A stretch of 15,784 nt of DNA from an uncultured Oscillospiraceae bacterium. GTDB taxonomy: Bacteria > Bacillota > Clostridia > Oscillospirales > Oscillospiraceae. Below the pieces are notes generated by a model. It ran no database searches. It was not told where the DNA came from and saw only the letters and a list, made by a program, of their open reading frames with translations. Positions 1 to 5,966 of the stretch are shown one piece after another (position 1 is the first letter of the stretch; each line of letters begins with the position of its first letter). The stretch covers positions 1 to 15,784 of the forward strand of contig CAADUW010000022.1 of NCBI GenBank assembly GCA_900752285.1, written 5' to 3'. The translations under genes were made by a program, and so were the position numbers.

Positions 1-320
1 TACACGCCCCGACAGAAAATGATCAAAATCCCTTTGCCGCCTGCGGGCGGCAAACTCTGCGAGGCTTTTTTGACAGGCTGGAATACTGTATGTATTTCTG
101 GTTTTTCAAACGGAAGAAGTGGGGCAAAAAGACGGCGGAGACTCGCAGACGCAATTGTGCGGTGTTGCCCTAAAAATCCGGGAGATTGCCGCTGCTTTTC
201 AACAGTCCGGTGTGTGGAACCCTTCAGCAGGTTTCGCCTGTGTCAGGGGTATCCAGAATTTCAATACGGATGGGCAGGAAAATTTCAAATGCTTTTTTCT
301 GTTTCTGCGGGAAAAAACTT
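1..320. other. Intergenic stretch without a recognisable gene
   Basis: I see no convincing coding region on either strand: the short open frames have no ribosome binding site and their translations resemble no family I know. The only clear structure is a hairpin with 9-bp arms at 33-41 and 46-54 (TTTGCCGCC, loop TGCG, GGCGGCAAA). A T-run follows at 65-71 after an 11-nt gap, so it may be the weak end of a plus-strand transcript entering from before the window. A TTGACA at 70-75 has only a poor -10 partner 17 bp downstream. The stretch could hold the decayed end of a gene, but I cannot show that. Confidence 0.5.
33..71 (+). terminator. Hairpin, possible weak terminator of a gene upstream of the window
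   Basis: Perfect 9-bp arms at 33-41 and 46-54 with a 4-nt loop. The T-run at 65-71 is displaced from the stem by 11 nt, which is unusual for an intrinsic terminator, so the call is weak. Confidence 0.3.
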
Positions 321-349
321 TTGAATTTACCAAAAAGATCTGTTAAAAT
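321..349 (+). promoter_or_regulatory. Sigma-A type promoter with extended -10
   Basis: TTGAAT at 321-326, a 17-bp spacer, then TAAAAT at 344-349 preceded by TGT (extended -10). Transcription would start near 356. This rules out the in-frame ATG at 348, which lies inside the -10 box, and supports the start at 378. Confidence 0.7.
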
Positions 350-377
350 GAAAAACAAAAAAGAAAGGAAATTTTCA

Positions 378-605
378 ATGAAAGAATACGAAATTGTGAT
401 CAAGTGCACAAATGCCTGCGCCGGAAGTTCCAGACCCCAGACTTTTTTTGAGGAAGCGGAGCTGGAAAATCCTGCCGGTTATATCCGGGAAAAGCATGGC
501 CGGGACTTTGAAAAATTTCAGGAGGAAGTACTTCCGGACGGCAGGATCGTATACAGCTGGGATAACGGAAGCGTTGCTTATCACTACGAGTTTACAGAGC
601 TGTGA
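378..605 (+). CDS. Small conserved-looking hypothetical protein (75 aa)
   Basis: I do not recognise a named family. The predicted protein is 75 residues, acidic, soluble, and has no signal peptide or membrane segment. It starts MKEYEIVIKCTNACAG, has a mixed middle part with FEEAELENP and YIREKHGRDFEKF, and ends with DGRIVYSWDNGSVAYHYEFTEL-type beta-strand sequence, suggesting a small alpha/beta fold. The start at 378 is chosen because AAGGAAA (365-371) sits at proper spacing and the promoter at 321-349 places the transcript start near 356; an in-frame ATG at 348 falls in the -10 box. The gene is monocistronic, converges with jag and shares a bidirectional terminator with it. The good promoter, ribosome site and terminator make it likely real. 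Its function is unknown. Confidence 0.75.
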   Translation: MKEYEIVIKCTNACAGSSRPQTFFEEAELENPAGYIREKHGRDFEKFQEEVLPDGRIVYSWDNGSVAYHYEFTEL

Positions 606-643
606 CGGTGGGCAAAAGCAGCCTCTATGCGGAGATCCAGGCA

Positions 644-686
644 AAAAACATCGGGAGCGGTTTTTTGAACCGTTCCCGATGTTTTT
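644..686. terminator. Bidirectional intrinsic terminator between the small gene and jag
   Basis: 19-bp arms at 644-662 and 668-686 (one G:T wobble) with a loop of about 5 nt. The arms begin with A5 and end with T5, so each strand reads as a stem followed by a U-run. It serves the plus-strand gene ending at 605 and the jag operon ending at 692. Confidence 0.9.
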
Positions 687-691
687 CCTTT

Positions 692-1588
692 TTACCGAAC
701 GTACTCGATTACGACGCAGCGGTTGGGCTCTACGCCGGTGGAGTGGGTAGTGATGTTGTCCATATCCTGCAGGGCGGCGTGGATCACATGGCGCTCGTAG
801 GCGTTCATGGGTTCCAGCGTGGTGCGGCGGCGGTTCTTCAGAACCTGCTGTGCCTTCTTCCGGGCGTAGCGGCGAAGGCTGTCCTCCCGCTTTTCCCGGT
901 AGCACTCGGCATCCACGCTGATGCGGATCCGGCCCTCCGCGCCGTGGTTCACAGCGTAGTTGGCAAGATGCTGGATGGCGTCCAGCGTATCGCCCCGGCG
1001 GCCGATCAGATAACCCAGATCATCACCGGTCAGATCTACCCGGTAGGTGTCGGAAGCTTCGTCTTTCCAGCAGTGGGGAACTGCCTGAGAGCCCATATGC
1101 TCTACAAGCCCCTTCACGAACTGCTCGATCTTCTCCTCCACGGAGCCGGGGGCGGCGGGGGCGTACTCCCGGGGCACGGGCGCGGGCCGGGGCTGGCGGG
1201 GCTCTCTGGGAGTGCGGTCGTTTCTGGGCTTCCGCTCGGGACGCTCAGACCGCTCGGGGCGGGGAGCCTCCGGCTGAGGTGCCGCGGCTTTGGGGGCTTC
1301 CGCCCTGGGAGCCTCCGGCTTCGGCGCGGGCTTGGGGGCTACGTAGCTCTGGCGGGGCTTGGAGCGGGAAGCGGAGGACAGGGCGACCCTGGGTGCTTCC
1401 GGTGCGGGATCGGGAGCCTCGTAGGTCACCTGCACCTTGGCAGGCTGGGCACCGAAGCCCAGAAAACCGCTCTTTGCCTGCTGCAGGACCTGAACGGAAA
1501 CACTGTCCCGATCCAGACCCAGCGTCTGCAGAGCGGCGTCAATGGCAAGGTCAATGGTCTTGCCGGAAGTGACAATACTCTTTTCCAT
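692..1588 (-). CDS. jag: RNA-binding protein Jag/KhpB (SpoIIIJ-associated)
   Basis: Cytoplasmic RNA-binding protein of 298 aa. Domain order: Jag-N at about 4-56 (with SGFLGFG), a long Pro/Ala/Glu/Arg-rich linker at about 57-148, a KH domain with the GxxG loop as IGRRGDTL near 195-205, and a C-terminal R3H domain carrying the R-x3-H signature (ERHVIH). In related Gram-positives this protein (KhpB, partner of KhpA) binds many transcripts and affects cell elongation and sporulation; that role is inferred from the family. It starts 3 bp after the yidC stop, with its GGAGG inside the end of yidC, so the two are translationally linked. It is the last gene of the operon, followed by the terminator at 644-686. 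The linker is long, rich in proline and arginine, and probably disordered. Confidence 0.95.
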   Translation of the reverse strand: MEKSIVTSGKTIDLAIDAALQTLGLDRDSVSVQVLQQAKSGFLGFGAQPAKVQVTYEAPDPAPEAPRVALSSASRSKPRQSYVAPKPAPKPEAPRAEAPKAAAPQPEAPRPERSERPERKPRNDRTPREPRQPRPAPVPREYAPAAPGSVEEKIEQFVKGLVEHMGSQAVPHCWKDEASDTYRVDLTGDDLGYLIGRRGDTLDAIQHLANYAVNHGAEGRIRISVDAECYREKREDSLRRYARKKAQQVLKNRRRTTLEPMNAYERHVIHAALQDMDNITTHSTGVEPNRCVVIEYVR

Positions 1589-1591
1589 GGC

Positions 1592-2848
1592 TTATTCCTC
1601 CGTAGAACTGGAACCGTAGCGGTTGGGATCGTAGGCGCGGCCCTTGCAGTAGGGACGGTCCGCGATACCGGACAGGGTCTGCTGCGTGGGGGCGGCAGCA
1701 TCTTCCTCGGTCACCTTGCCCTTGCGCTGGGCATATTCCTTCTCAGCAGCGCTGCGTGCAGCCTGCTCCTGTTCCCGCTGCTGCTTCTGAAGCTTCTTTT
1801 TGCTGGTGTTTTCGGTGATGCCCTCGGGGTTGGCGGCCCGGCGCTCGGCACGGATGCGCTCCTTTTCCGCCGCTTCCTTTTCCCGCTCCAGACGGCGCTG
1901 GAGCCGGATGGCGTCCTCGGCATCGTAAATCTTCCGGTAGCGTTTGGTGAGGATCATGTCCTCCACGGTACGCACCATGCCGCCCACAAACCAGTAGAGG
2001 GACAGGGCCGCGGGAATGGTGAAGCCGAACCACAGCATCATCAGGGGCATCATGATCATCATGGTTTTGTTGGTCTGGGCAGCCTGAGAATTCTGGGCGG
2101 CGTCCTTGTCCTGAATGCCGTCCTTGTTGGTGATGACGGAGTCATTCATCTTCTGGGAAACCAGCATGGTGATGACCTGGCTGCCGGCGGAAGTCAGGGC
2201 AACAAGGAAAGCACCGATATGTGCCCAGTCCCATGCCCAGCTGGCGCTGAAGATATTGAACTGAGGCACCGCACCCAAGTCAATCCCCAGGAAGGTGGAG
2301 TTGATACCGGCCAGGGCAACATCACTGATCCCGGGTACGGCGGCCTTGATGGCCTCGGCAAACTGGGGGATGTACCGGGCGGCGATCATCTGATCGTAGT
2401 AGGCGTTCTTGGAGAACAGCTCGGGCGCCGCGTTCTTGATGATGTCTACGATGGTGGCGGCGGACTCGGCGCTCTGGTGGAGCATGTAGACGATGGGCTG
2501 CCGGACCACGGCGTACAGGGGAATCAGAATCAGCATGGGTACGAAGCTCCACAGGCAGCCACCGCTCATGGAGACGCCCTCTTCCTTGTAAAGCTCCTGC
2601 ACGGCCTGATTCTGCCGCTGGGGATCATCGGCGTACCGGCTCTGGATCTTCTGCACCTCGGGGGTGAGCCGGGACATTTTCATCATGCTTTTCTTGGACT
2701 TGGCGGTAATGGGCAGCATGACCAGCTGCACCAGAATGGAAAACAGGATCAGCGCCATACCGTAGCTGTTTGTCAGCCGGTACAGCTGCTCCATCAGGTA
2801 GCCGAAGGGCACCTGAATGATGTCGACGAGATTAAACGCGAGAATCAT
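1592..2848 (-). CDS. yidC: Membrane protein insertase YidC/Oxa1/SpoIIIJ
   Basis: Integral membrane insertase of 418 aa that places proteins into the cytoplasmic membrane with or without SecYEG. The Oxa1 core is clear: a TM segment at about 31-47 ending in MLPITAKSKKSM, a cytoplasmic helical hairpin (LTPEVQKIQSRYADDPQRQ), then further TM segments around LWSFVPMLILIPLYAVV, AHIGAFLVALTSAGSQVITM and MMIMMPLMMLWFGFTIPAALSLYWFV. No signal peptide with a lipobox cysteine is visible, unlike Bacillus SpoIIIJ. The C-terminal tail from about 300 on is long, highly charged and probably coiled coil. The first core TM reads ILVQLVMLP: the residue that is arginine in Bacillus and E. coli homologues, within the substrate groove, is Gln41 here. 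A TAAGGAGGAA site precedes the ATG. It lies between yidD and jag, the usual order. Confidence 0.96.
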   Translation of the reverse strand: MILAFNLVDIIQVPFGYLMEQLYRLTNSYGMALILFSILVQLVMLPITAKSKKSMMKMSRLTPEVQKIQSRYADDPQRQNQAVQELYKEEGVSMSGGCLWSFVPMLILIPLYAVVRQPIVYMLHQSAESAATIVDIIKNAAPELFSKNAYYDQMIAARYIPQFAEAIKAAVPGISDVALAGINSTFLGIDLGAVPQFNIFSASWAWDWAHIGAFLVALTSAGSQVITMLVSQKMNDSVITNKDGIQDKDAAQNSQAAQTNKTMMIMMPLMMLWFGFTIPAALSLYWFVGGMVRTVEDMILTKRYRKIYDAEDAIRLQRRLEREKEAAEKERIRAERRAANPEGITENTSKKKLQKQQREQEQAARSAAEKEYAQRKGKVTEEDAAAPTQQTLSGIADRPYCKGRAYDPNRYGSSSTEE

Positions 2849-2908
2849 GGACGTTCCTCCTTAAGTGTGGGCGTTCCGGAAAGGGTTTTCGGGAAACGCC
2901 GATGGAAG
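2849..2908 (-). other. yidD-yidC spacer with a hairpin
   Basis: The 60-nt spacer between the yidD stop and the yidC start contains arms GGCGTTTCC and GGAACGCC (8 bp with a bulge) enclosing an A/C-rich loop. There is no U-run, so it is more likely a processing or stability element than a terminator. Confidence 0.4.
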
Positions 2909-3121
2909 TCACGGCACGGGGTCATAAATGTCTCCGTGGTAGAACGGGTGGCATTTGCTCAGCCGCTTCAGGGCGAGCCACCCGCCCTTGAGGGCCCCGT
3001 ATTTTGAGATTGCCTGATAGGCATATACGGAGCAGGTGGGACGGAACCGGCATCGGGCAGGGAAGAGGGGAGAGATGGCGCGCTGATAAAACCGGATCAG
3101 CGCAAGAAAGAGCTTTTTCAC
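2909..3121 (-). CDS. yidD: Membrane protein insertion efficiency factor YidD
   Basis: Small membrane-associated protein of 70 aa, the normal size for the family, which assists YidC-dependent insertion. The YidD signature is present throughout: [26 protein letters not shown], then [22 protein letters not shown] and GDIYDPVP at the end, with the conserved cysteines of the RCRF, PTCS and KCHP segments. The start codon is GTG (3119-3121), overlapping the rnpA stop as GTGA, with GGAGG just upstream inside rnpA. This tight coupling to rnpA and the following yidC is the standard arrangement. Confidence 0.95.
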   Translation of the reverse strand: MKKLFLALIRFYQRAISPLFPARCRFRPTCSVYAYQAISKYGALKGGWLALKRLSKCHPFYHGDIYDPVP

Positions 3122-3465
3122 AGGGGCGCCTCCGGGAGAGTGATCCCGGCTTTTTCCGCAAGCCCCAGAAAGCTTGCCGTCAGCTTGTCGAAGGGAGCCT
3201 CCACGGCCCGGCTGCGTGCCACGATCACAATGTCATAGCCCGGGGCCAGAGACTGTTCGTTCAGCCGGTAAATTTCCCGCAGACGGCGGCGGGTGCGGTT
3301 GCGCACCACGGCGTGCCCCAGCTTTTTGCTGACGGTAAAGCCCACCCGGTTTTTCCCCTCCCGGTTGTGCCGGGCGTAGAGAACCAGATAACTGTCCGCG
3401 GCGCCGGGAGTGCGGTACAGCCGCCGGAAGATATGATTTTGCTTCAGGCTGACGGTAAATTGCAT
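3118..3465 (-). CDS. rnpA: Ribonuclease P protein component
   Basis: Protein subunit of RNase P, which helps the catalytic RNA cut the 5' leader from pre-tRNAs. The protein has 115 aa, typical for the family. It opens with [18 protein letters not shown], has the central [27 protein letters not shown] block with the RNR signature, and the C-terminal [11 protein letters not shown] segment. I chose the ATG at 3465: GGGGAG lies 6 nt upstream and it matches the usual family N-terminus. An upstream in-frame ATG at 3531 lies inside the loop/arm of the terminator-like hairpin at 3504-3541 and would add 22 non-family residues. It overlaps yidD by 4 nt. Expression is probably lowered relative to rpmH by that hairpin. 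Confidence 0.96.
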   Translation of the reverse strand: MQFTVSLKQNHIFRRLYRTPGAADSYLVLYARHNREGKNRVGFTVSKKLGHAVVRNRTRRRLREIYRLNEQSLAPGYDIVIVARSRAVEAPFDKLTASFLGLAEKAGITLPEAPL

Positions 3466-3503
3466 ATTGGTCTCCCCATGGTCAGAATTGCACAGTGCCC
3501 GAT

Positions 3504-3541
3504 AAAAAAGGGAGCGGGGCGAACCATACATTCACCCCGCT
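3504..3541 (-). terminator. Terminator/attenuator between rpmH and rnpA
   Basis: Read on the minus strand: arm AGCGGGGTGAA (3541-3531), 7-nt loop, arm TTCGCCCCGCT (3523-3513), then CCC and a U6 run (3509-3504). The stem has 11 positions with one mismatch. It lies wholly between the rpmH stop and the rnpA ribosome site. Partial termination here would give much more L34 mRNA than rnpA-yidD-yidC-jag mRNA, matching the very different amounts of product needed. No separate rnpA promoter is obvious. Confidence 0.7.
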
Positions 3542-3582
3542 GCATGCTCCCGTTTCGCGTGTTACCGCGAAGATCCGCAAAC

Positions 3583-3717
3583 TCAGGCGGACAGGACCTT
3601 GCGGCCCTTTGCACGGCGGCGGGCCAGAACCTTGCGGCCGTTGGAAGTAGCCATTCTCTCACGGAAACCGTGCACCTTGGAACGGTGACGCTTGCTGGGC
3701 TGATAGGTACGCTTCAT
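3583..3717 (-). CDS. rpmH: 50S ribosomal protein L34
   Basis: Small, very basic large-subunit ribosomal protein of 44 aa, the usual bacterial length. It begins [18 protein letters not shown], continues [20 protein letters not shown], and ends RKVLSA; every family landmark is present. An excellent ribosome binding site (AGGAGGTGG) precedes the ATG at 3715-3717. It is the first gene of the operon, transcribed from the promoter at 3814-3842 with a leader of about 90 nt. dnaA, which commonly lies just upstream and divergent in Bacillota, is not here; tRNA-Leu is the upstream neighbour. Confidence 0.98.
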   Translation of the reverse strand: MKRTYQPSKRHRSKVHGFRERMATSNGRKVLARRRAKGRKVLSA

Positions 3718-3753
3718 TGCTTTCCACCTCCTGTCCATTCTCTTTATGCCAAA

Positions 3754-3776
3754 CAGCCGCCCCCAAAAAGCGGCTG
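3754..3776 (-). promoter_or_regulatory. Hairpin in the rpmH leader
   Basis: Perfect 7-bp arms CAGCCGC (3776-3770) and GCGGCTG (3760-3754) around a TTTTTGGGG loop, about 30 nt after the predicted transcript start. Only TTT follows, so it is not a strong terminator. It could be a leader regulatory or stability hairpin. Confidence 0.4.
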
Positions 3777-3813
3777 CAGCAACGCATTTTTACAGCTTTA
3801 GCCATACCCGTCC

Positions 3814-3842
3814 ATTATAACCGAAAACGGGCAGCAGGTCAA
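3814..3842 (-). promoter_or_regulatory. Strong promoter of the rpmH operon
   Basis: On the minus strand TTGACC (3842-3837), 17-bp spacer, TATAAT (3819-3814). One mismatch to consensus overall. Transcription should begin near 3807. Confidence 0.88.
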
Positions 3843-3921
3843 CAACTTTTTTTGCGCTTTTCCCGGGAATACGGAGGCGGATGGAATGCCGGAAATTCTG
3901 AAAATGCGGAATTACTGCATG

Positions 3922-3956
3922 AAAAAGTCGCCGCGAACTGTGCAAGTTCGCGGCGA
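3922..3956 (-). terminator. Terminator of tRNA-Leu
   Basis: Perfect 12-bp arms at 3945-3956 and 3928-3939 with a 5-nt loop, followed on the minus strand by C and U5 (3926-3922). It starts 3 nt after the tRNA CCA end. Confidence 0.9.
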
Positions 3957-3958
3957 AC

Positions 3959-4046
3959 TGGTGCCGGTGGCGGGGATCGAACCCGCACGGGGGATTAGCC
4001 CAATGGATTTTGAGTCCACCTCGTCTACCAATTCCAACACACCGGC
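3959..4046 (-). tRNA. tRNA-Leu (anticodon CAA)
   Basis: Class II tRNA with a fully encoded CCA (3961-3959). The acceptor stem GCCGGTG pairs with CACCGGC, the discriminator is A73, the D-arm contains TTGGAATTGGTAGAC, and the T-arm is GCGGG-TTCGATC-CCCGC. The anticodon loop CTCAAAA gives CAA, reading the UUG leucine codon, and the long variable arm (TGGGCTAATCCCCCG region) is typical of tRNA-Leu. The anticodon is at 4010-4012. It is a single-gene unit with its own promoter and terminator. Confidence 0.96.
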
Positions 4047-4062
4047 AAATTGAGACAGATAC

Positions 4063-4091
4063 AGAATACCATATGCACGGGGAAATTGCAA
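4063..4091 (-). promoter_or_regulatory. Promoter of tRNA-Leu
   Basis: On the minus strand TTGCAA (4091-4086), 17-bp spacer, TATTCT (4068-4063) preceded by TGG (extended -10). Transcription would start about 10 nt before the mature tRNA 5' end at 4046. Confidence 0.65.
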
Positions 4092-4112
4092 GAAAAAACT
4101 TTCGCGTGCCGG

Positions 4113-4141
4113 TTGCGCGGTGTACCTGCCTCCGGTATAAT
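4113..4141 (+). promoter_or_regulatory. Promoter of the aldo/keto reductase gene
   Basis: TTGCGC (4113-4118), 17-bp spacer, perfect TATAAT (4136-4141). Transcription would start near 4148, leaving a leader of about 190 nt before the reductase ATG. It diverges from the tRNA-Leu promoter, with only about 20 bp between the two -35 boxes. Confidence 0.7.
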
Positions 4142-4147
4142 GAAAAA

Positions 4148-4335
4148 ACGGAGATGGGAAATGGCTGTTCCGCACTGGCGCAAAGCCGGGACGGCGGAGA
4201 TTCCTCCTGCAGCAGCGGCGGCGGAAGCTTCCTCTGCCACTGCATGGTCCTCCCTCATAAATGGGGGCAAGGCGGCTGTGCGTCCCGTGGGAATCTCCCG
4301 TTTCCTGTGCGAAAAGAGGAAGGAAGGGAATTGTT
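4148..4335 (+). other. Long GC-rich leader of the aldo/keto reductase gene
   Basis: About 188 nt of untranslated leader. It holds short palindromes (for example GGAATCTCCC near 4289 and GGAGATTCCTCC near 4195) and GCGGCGGCGG runs. I recognise no riboswitch class. A frame starting near 4161 (ATGGCTGTTCC, after GAGATGGGAA) stays open past the reductase start in another frame, but nothing suggests it is a gene. Confidence 0.4.
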
Positions 4336-5256
4336 ATGAAGAAAATCCCTCTGGGTGCGGAAGAATTGCCGGTACCTGCGGTAGCGGTGGGGTGCATGCG
4401 CATCGCGGAAATGGAAAAAGCGGCGCTGGACCGGCACCTGCTGCACTGCGTGGAGCAGGGACTGAATTTTTTTGACCACGCGGATATTTACGGCGGCGGG
4501 GCCTGTGAGGAAGCCTTTGCGGCATCCGTCCGGCGGACGGGACTGCGGCGGGAGGACCTGTTTCTCCAGTCCAAGTGCGGGATCCGAAAGGGAATGTACG
4601 ACTTTTCCAAAGACTACATTCTCTCCGCCGTGGATGGGATCCTGAAGCGGCTGAATACCGACTATCTGGATCTGCTGCTGCTCCACCGCCCCGACGCGCT
4701 GATGGAGCCGGAGGAGGTGGCGGAAGCCTTTGACACGCTGGAAGCCAGCGGCAAGGTACGCCGCTTCGGCGTATCCAACCACCGTCCCAGCCAGATGGAG
4801 CTGCTGAAAACCTGCGTCCGGCAGCCCCTCTGTGTAAACCAGCTTCAGTTCAGCATTCCTGCTTCCGGCATGATTTCCGGCGGTCTGGAGGTAAATATGG
4901 ACACCCCCGGCGGGGCGGATCGGGACGGCGGTGTGCTGGACTACTGCCGCCTGCACCGTATTACCGTGCAGACCTGGTCGCCGTTCCAGTATGGCTTCTT
5001 TCAGGGCTCCTTCGTAGGGAACCGGGAAAGGTTCGGGGAGCTGAACCGGGTAATGGAGGAGCTGGGAGAAAAATACGGCGCGACGCCTACGGGGATCGCG
5101 GCGGCGTGGATCCTGCGGCATCCGGCAAACATGCAGCTGGTGGCGGGAACCACCCGGGACGCCCGGCTGGATGAGATCGTCCGCGGCAGCCGGATCCGTC
5201 TGGAAAGGGCGGACTGGTACCATCTGTACCTTGCCGCCGGTCATATCCTGCCATAA
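4336..5256 (+). CDS. Aldo/keto reductase (YdhF-like)
   Basis: NAD(P)H-dependent oxidoreductase of 306 aa with the AKR TIM barrel, cytoplasmic; substrate unknown. The catalytic tetrad can be placed as Asp47 (FFDHAD), Tyr52 (DIYGGG), Lys80 (LQSKCG) and His117 (LLLLHRPD). The DHADIYGG, SKCGI and LLLHRPDALMEPEEVAEAF segments, KVRRFGVSNHRPSQ and a C-terminal AWILRHPANMQLVAGTT nucleotide-binding region closely follow E. coli YdhF. The start at 4336 is chosen for the GGAAGGGAA site 5-14 nt upstream and the fit to the family; a start at 4261 would add 25 non-family residues. It is monocistronic on the plus strand, with its own promoter and terminator. General carbonyl or aldehyde reduction is likely, but a specific pathway cannot be assigned. 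Confidence 0.93.
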   Translation: MKKIPLGAEELPVPAVAVGCMRIAEMEKAALDRHLLHCVEQGLNFFDHADIYGGGACEEAFAASVRRTGLRREDLFLQSKCGIRKGMYDFSKDYILSAVDGILKRLNTDYLDLLLLHRPDALMEPEEVAEAFDTLEASGKVRRFGVSNHRPSQMELLKTCVRQPLCVNQLQFSIPASGMISGGLEVNMDTPGGADRDGGVLDYCRLHRITVQTWSPFQYGFFQGSFVGNRERFGELNRVMEELGEKYGATPTGIAAAWILRHPANMQLVAGTTRDARLDEIVRGSRIRLERADWYHLYLAAGHILP

Positions 5257-5261
5257 GGAAA

Positions 5262-5302
5262 TCTCCCCCGGAAAGCACCGGTTCGGCGCTTTCCGGGGGA
5301 GA
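5262..5302. terminator. Strong hairpin between the convergent reductase and deaminase genes
   Basis: Perfect 15-bp arms TCTCCCCCGGAAAGC (5262-5276) and its complement (5288-5302) with an 11-nt loop that can form a further CCG/CGG pair. The plus strand continues CGGTTTGATGTTTATTTTT and the minus strand ATTTCC, so U-runs are weak on both sides, but position and stability suggest a shared terminator. Confidence 0.7.
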
Positions 5303-5313
5303 CGGTTTGATGT

Positions 5314-5811
5314 TTATTTTTCGCCCTGCTCCTGGGGAACAAAGTCCAGCGTGATGGATTTGAGGTCGGTGGACAGCTGGGTGAATTTGACCCCGGCGGA
5401 GGTGAGCATCCGTTTGGAGGCGAGGGTGGCGGCACTGTTTGCGTATTTATCGGACAGATACAGGACTTCCCTTACGCCGCTCTGAATGATGGCCTTGGCG
5501 CACTCGTTACAGGGAAACAGCGCCACATACAGCCGGCTGCCCCGCAGATCCCGGCCGTTGGCATTCAGGATCGCGTTCAGCTCCGCGTGCACCACATAGG
5601 GGTACTTGGTCTGCGCGCCCTCCCGTTCCCAGGGGTACAGGTCGTCCGAGCAGCCCTTGGGCATTCCGTTGTAGCCGGTGGAAATGATGATATTGTCCGG
5701 GGAAACGATACAGGCACCCACCTGTGTATTGGGATCCTTGCTCCGTTTTGCCGCCAGAATGGCGATTCCCATAAAGTATTCGTCCCAGCTGATATAGTCT
5801 TCCCGCTTCAT
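5314..5811 (-). CDS. dCMP deaminase family protein (ComEB-like)
   Basis: Zinc-dependent deaminase of 165 aa that most likely converts dCMP to dUMP, feeding dTMP synthesis. The zinc and catalytic motifs are complete: His75-Ala-Glu77 (VVHAELNAIL) and Pro100-Cys101-x-x-Cys104 (FPCNECAK). The N-terminal SWDEYFMGIAILAAKRSKDP and TQVGACIVSPD, and the TGYNGMPKGCSDDLYPW loop, are typical of dCMP deaminases, including those annotated ComEB in Gram-positives. The start at 5811 has AGGAGG upstream; an in-frame start at 5877 adds 22 residues without family match and is preceded by no good site. The gene is alone between two terminators. Its promoter -35 overlaps the dnaJ terminator, so read-through from dnaJ may also reach it. 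Confidence 0.93.
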   Translation of the reverse strand: MKREDYISWDEYFMGIAILAAKRSKDPNTQVGACIVSPDNIIISTGYNGMPKGCSDDLYPWEREGAQTKYPYVVHAELNAILNANGRDLRGSRLYVALFPCNECAKAIIQSGVREVLYLSDKYANSAATLASKRMLTSAGVKFTQLSTDLKSITLDFVPQEQGEK

Positions 5812-5912
5812 AAAGCCTGCCTCCTGTGTCAGATGTGGAAAGTTGCCGTTTATGGGGGCGCTCCGCACCGGCACCAAACTCTGATTTGCGGATGTCCCCG
5901 AAAAGCTTTTTT

Positions 5913-5942
5913 ATTATACACAAAAACCCTGCCGTATCGCAA
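5913..5942 (-). promoter_or_regulatory. Promoter of the deaminase gene, nested in the dnaJ terminator
   Basis: On the minus strand TTGCGA (5942-5937), 18-bp spacer, perfect TATAAT (5918-5913). The -35 lies across the loop and 3' arm of the dnaJ terminator. Transcription would start near 5906, giving a leader of about 95 nt. Confidence 0.6.
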
Positions 5943-5963
5943 GAGGGATACGGCAGAGTTTTT
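5922..5963 (-). terminator. Terminator of the hrcA-grpE-dnaK-dnaJ operon
   Basis: Perfect 10-bp arms CTGCCGTATC (5956-5947 on the minus strand) and GATACGGCAG (5938-5929), 8-nt loop, then GG and U5. The A5 on the other side makes it able to work on both strands. It begins 3 nt after the dnaJ stop. Confidence 0.9.
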
Positions 5964-5966
5964 GAT

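Noticed and set aside
602..3007. 801-aa plus-strand open frame opposite jag, yidC and yidD
   Set aside because: It is exactly antisense to three well-supported genes, is rich in Gly/Leu/His without domain likeness, and arises from the GC-rich codon pattern of the real genes.
3466..3531. Longer rnpA from ATG 3531
   Set aside because: The added 22 residues do not match RnpA, and the codon lies within the terminator hairpin; the ATG at 3465 has the better ribosome site.
4180..4187. GCAAAGCC in the reductase leader, as in c-di-GMP-I (GEMM) riboswitches
   Set aside because: The other conserved parts (the GGGCAAACC-type segment, the tetraloop and its receptor, and the 3' pairing) are absent at the required places.
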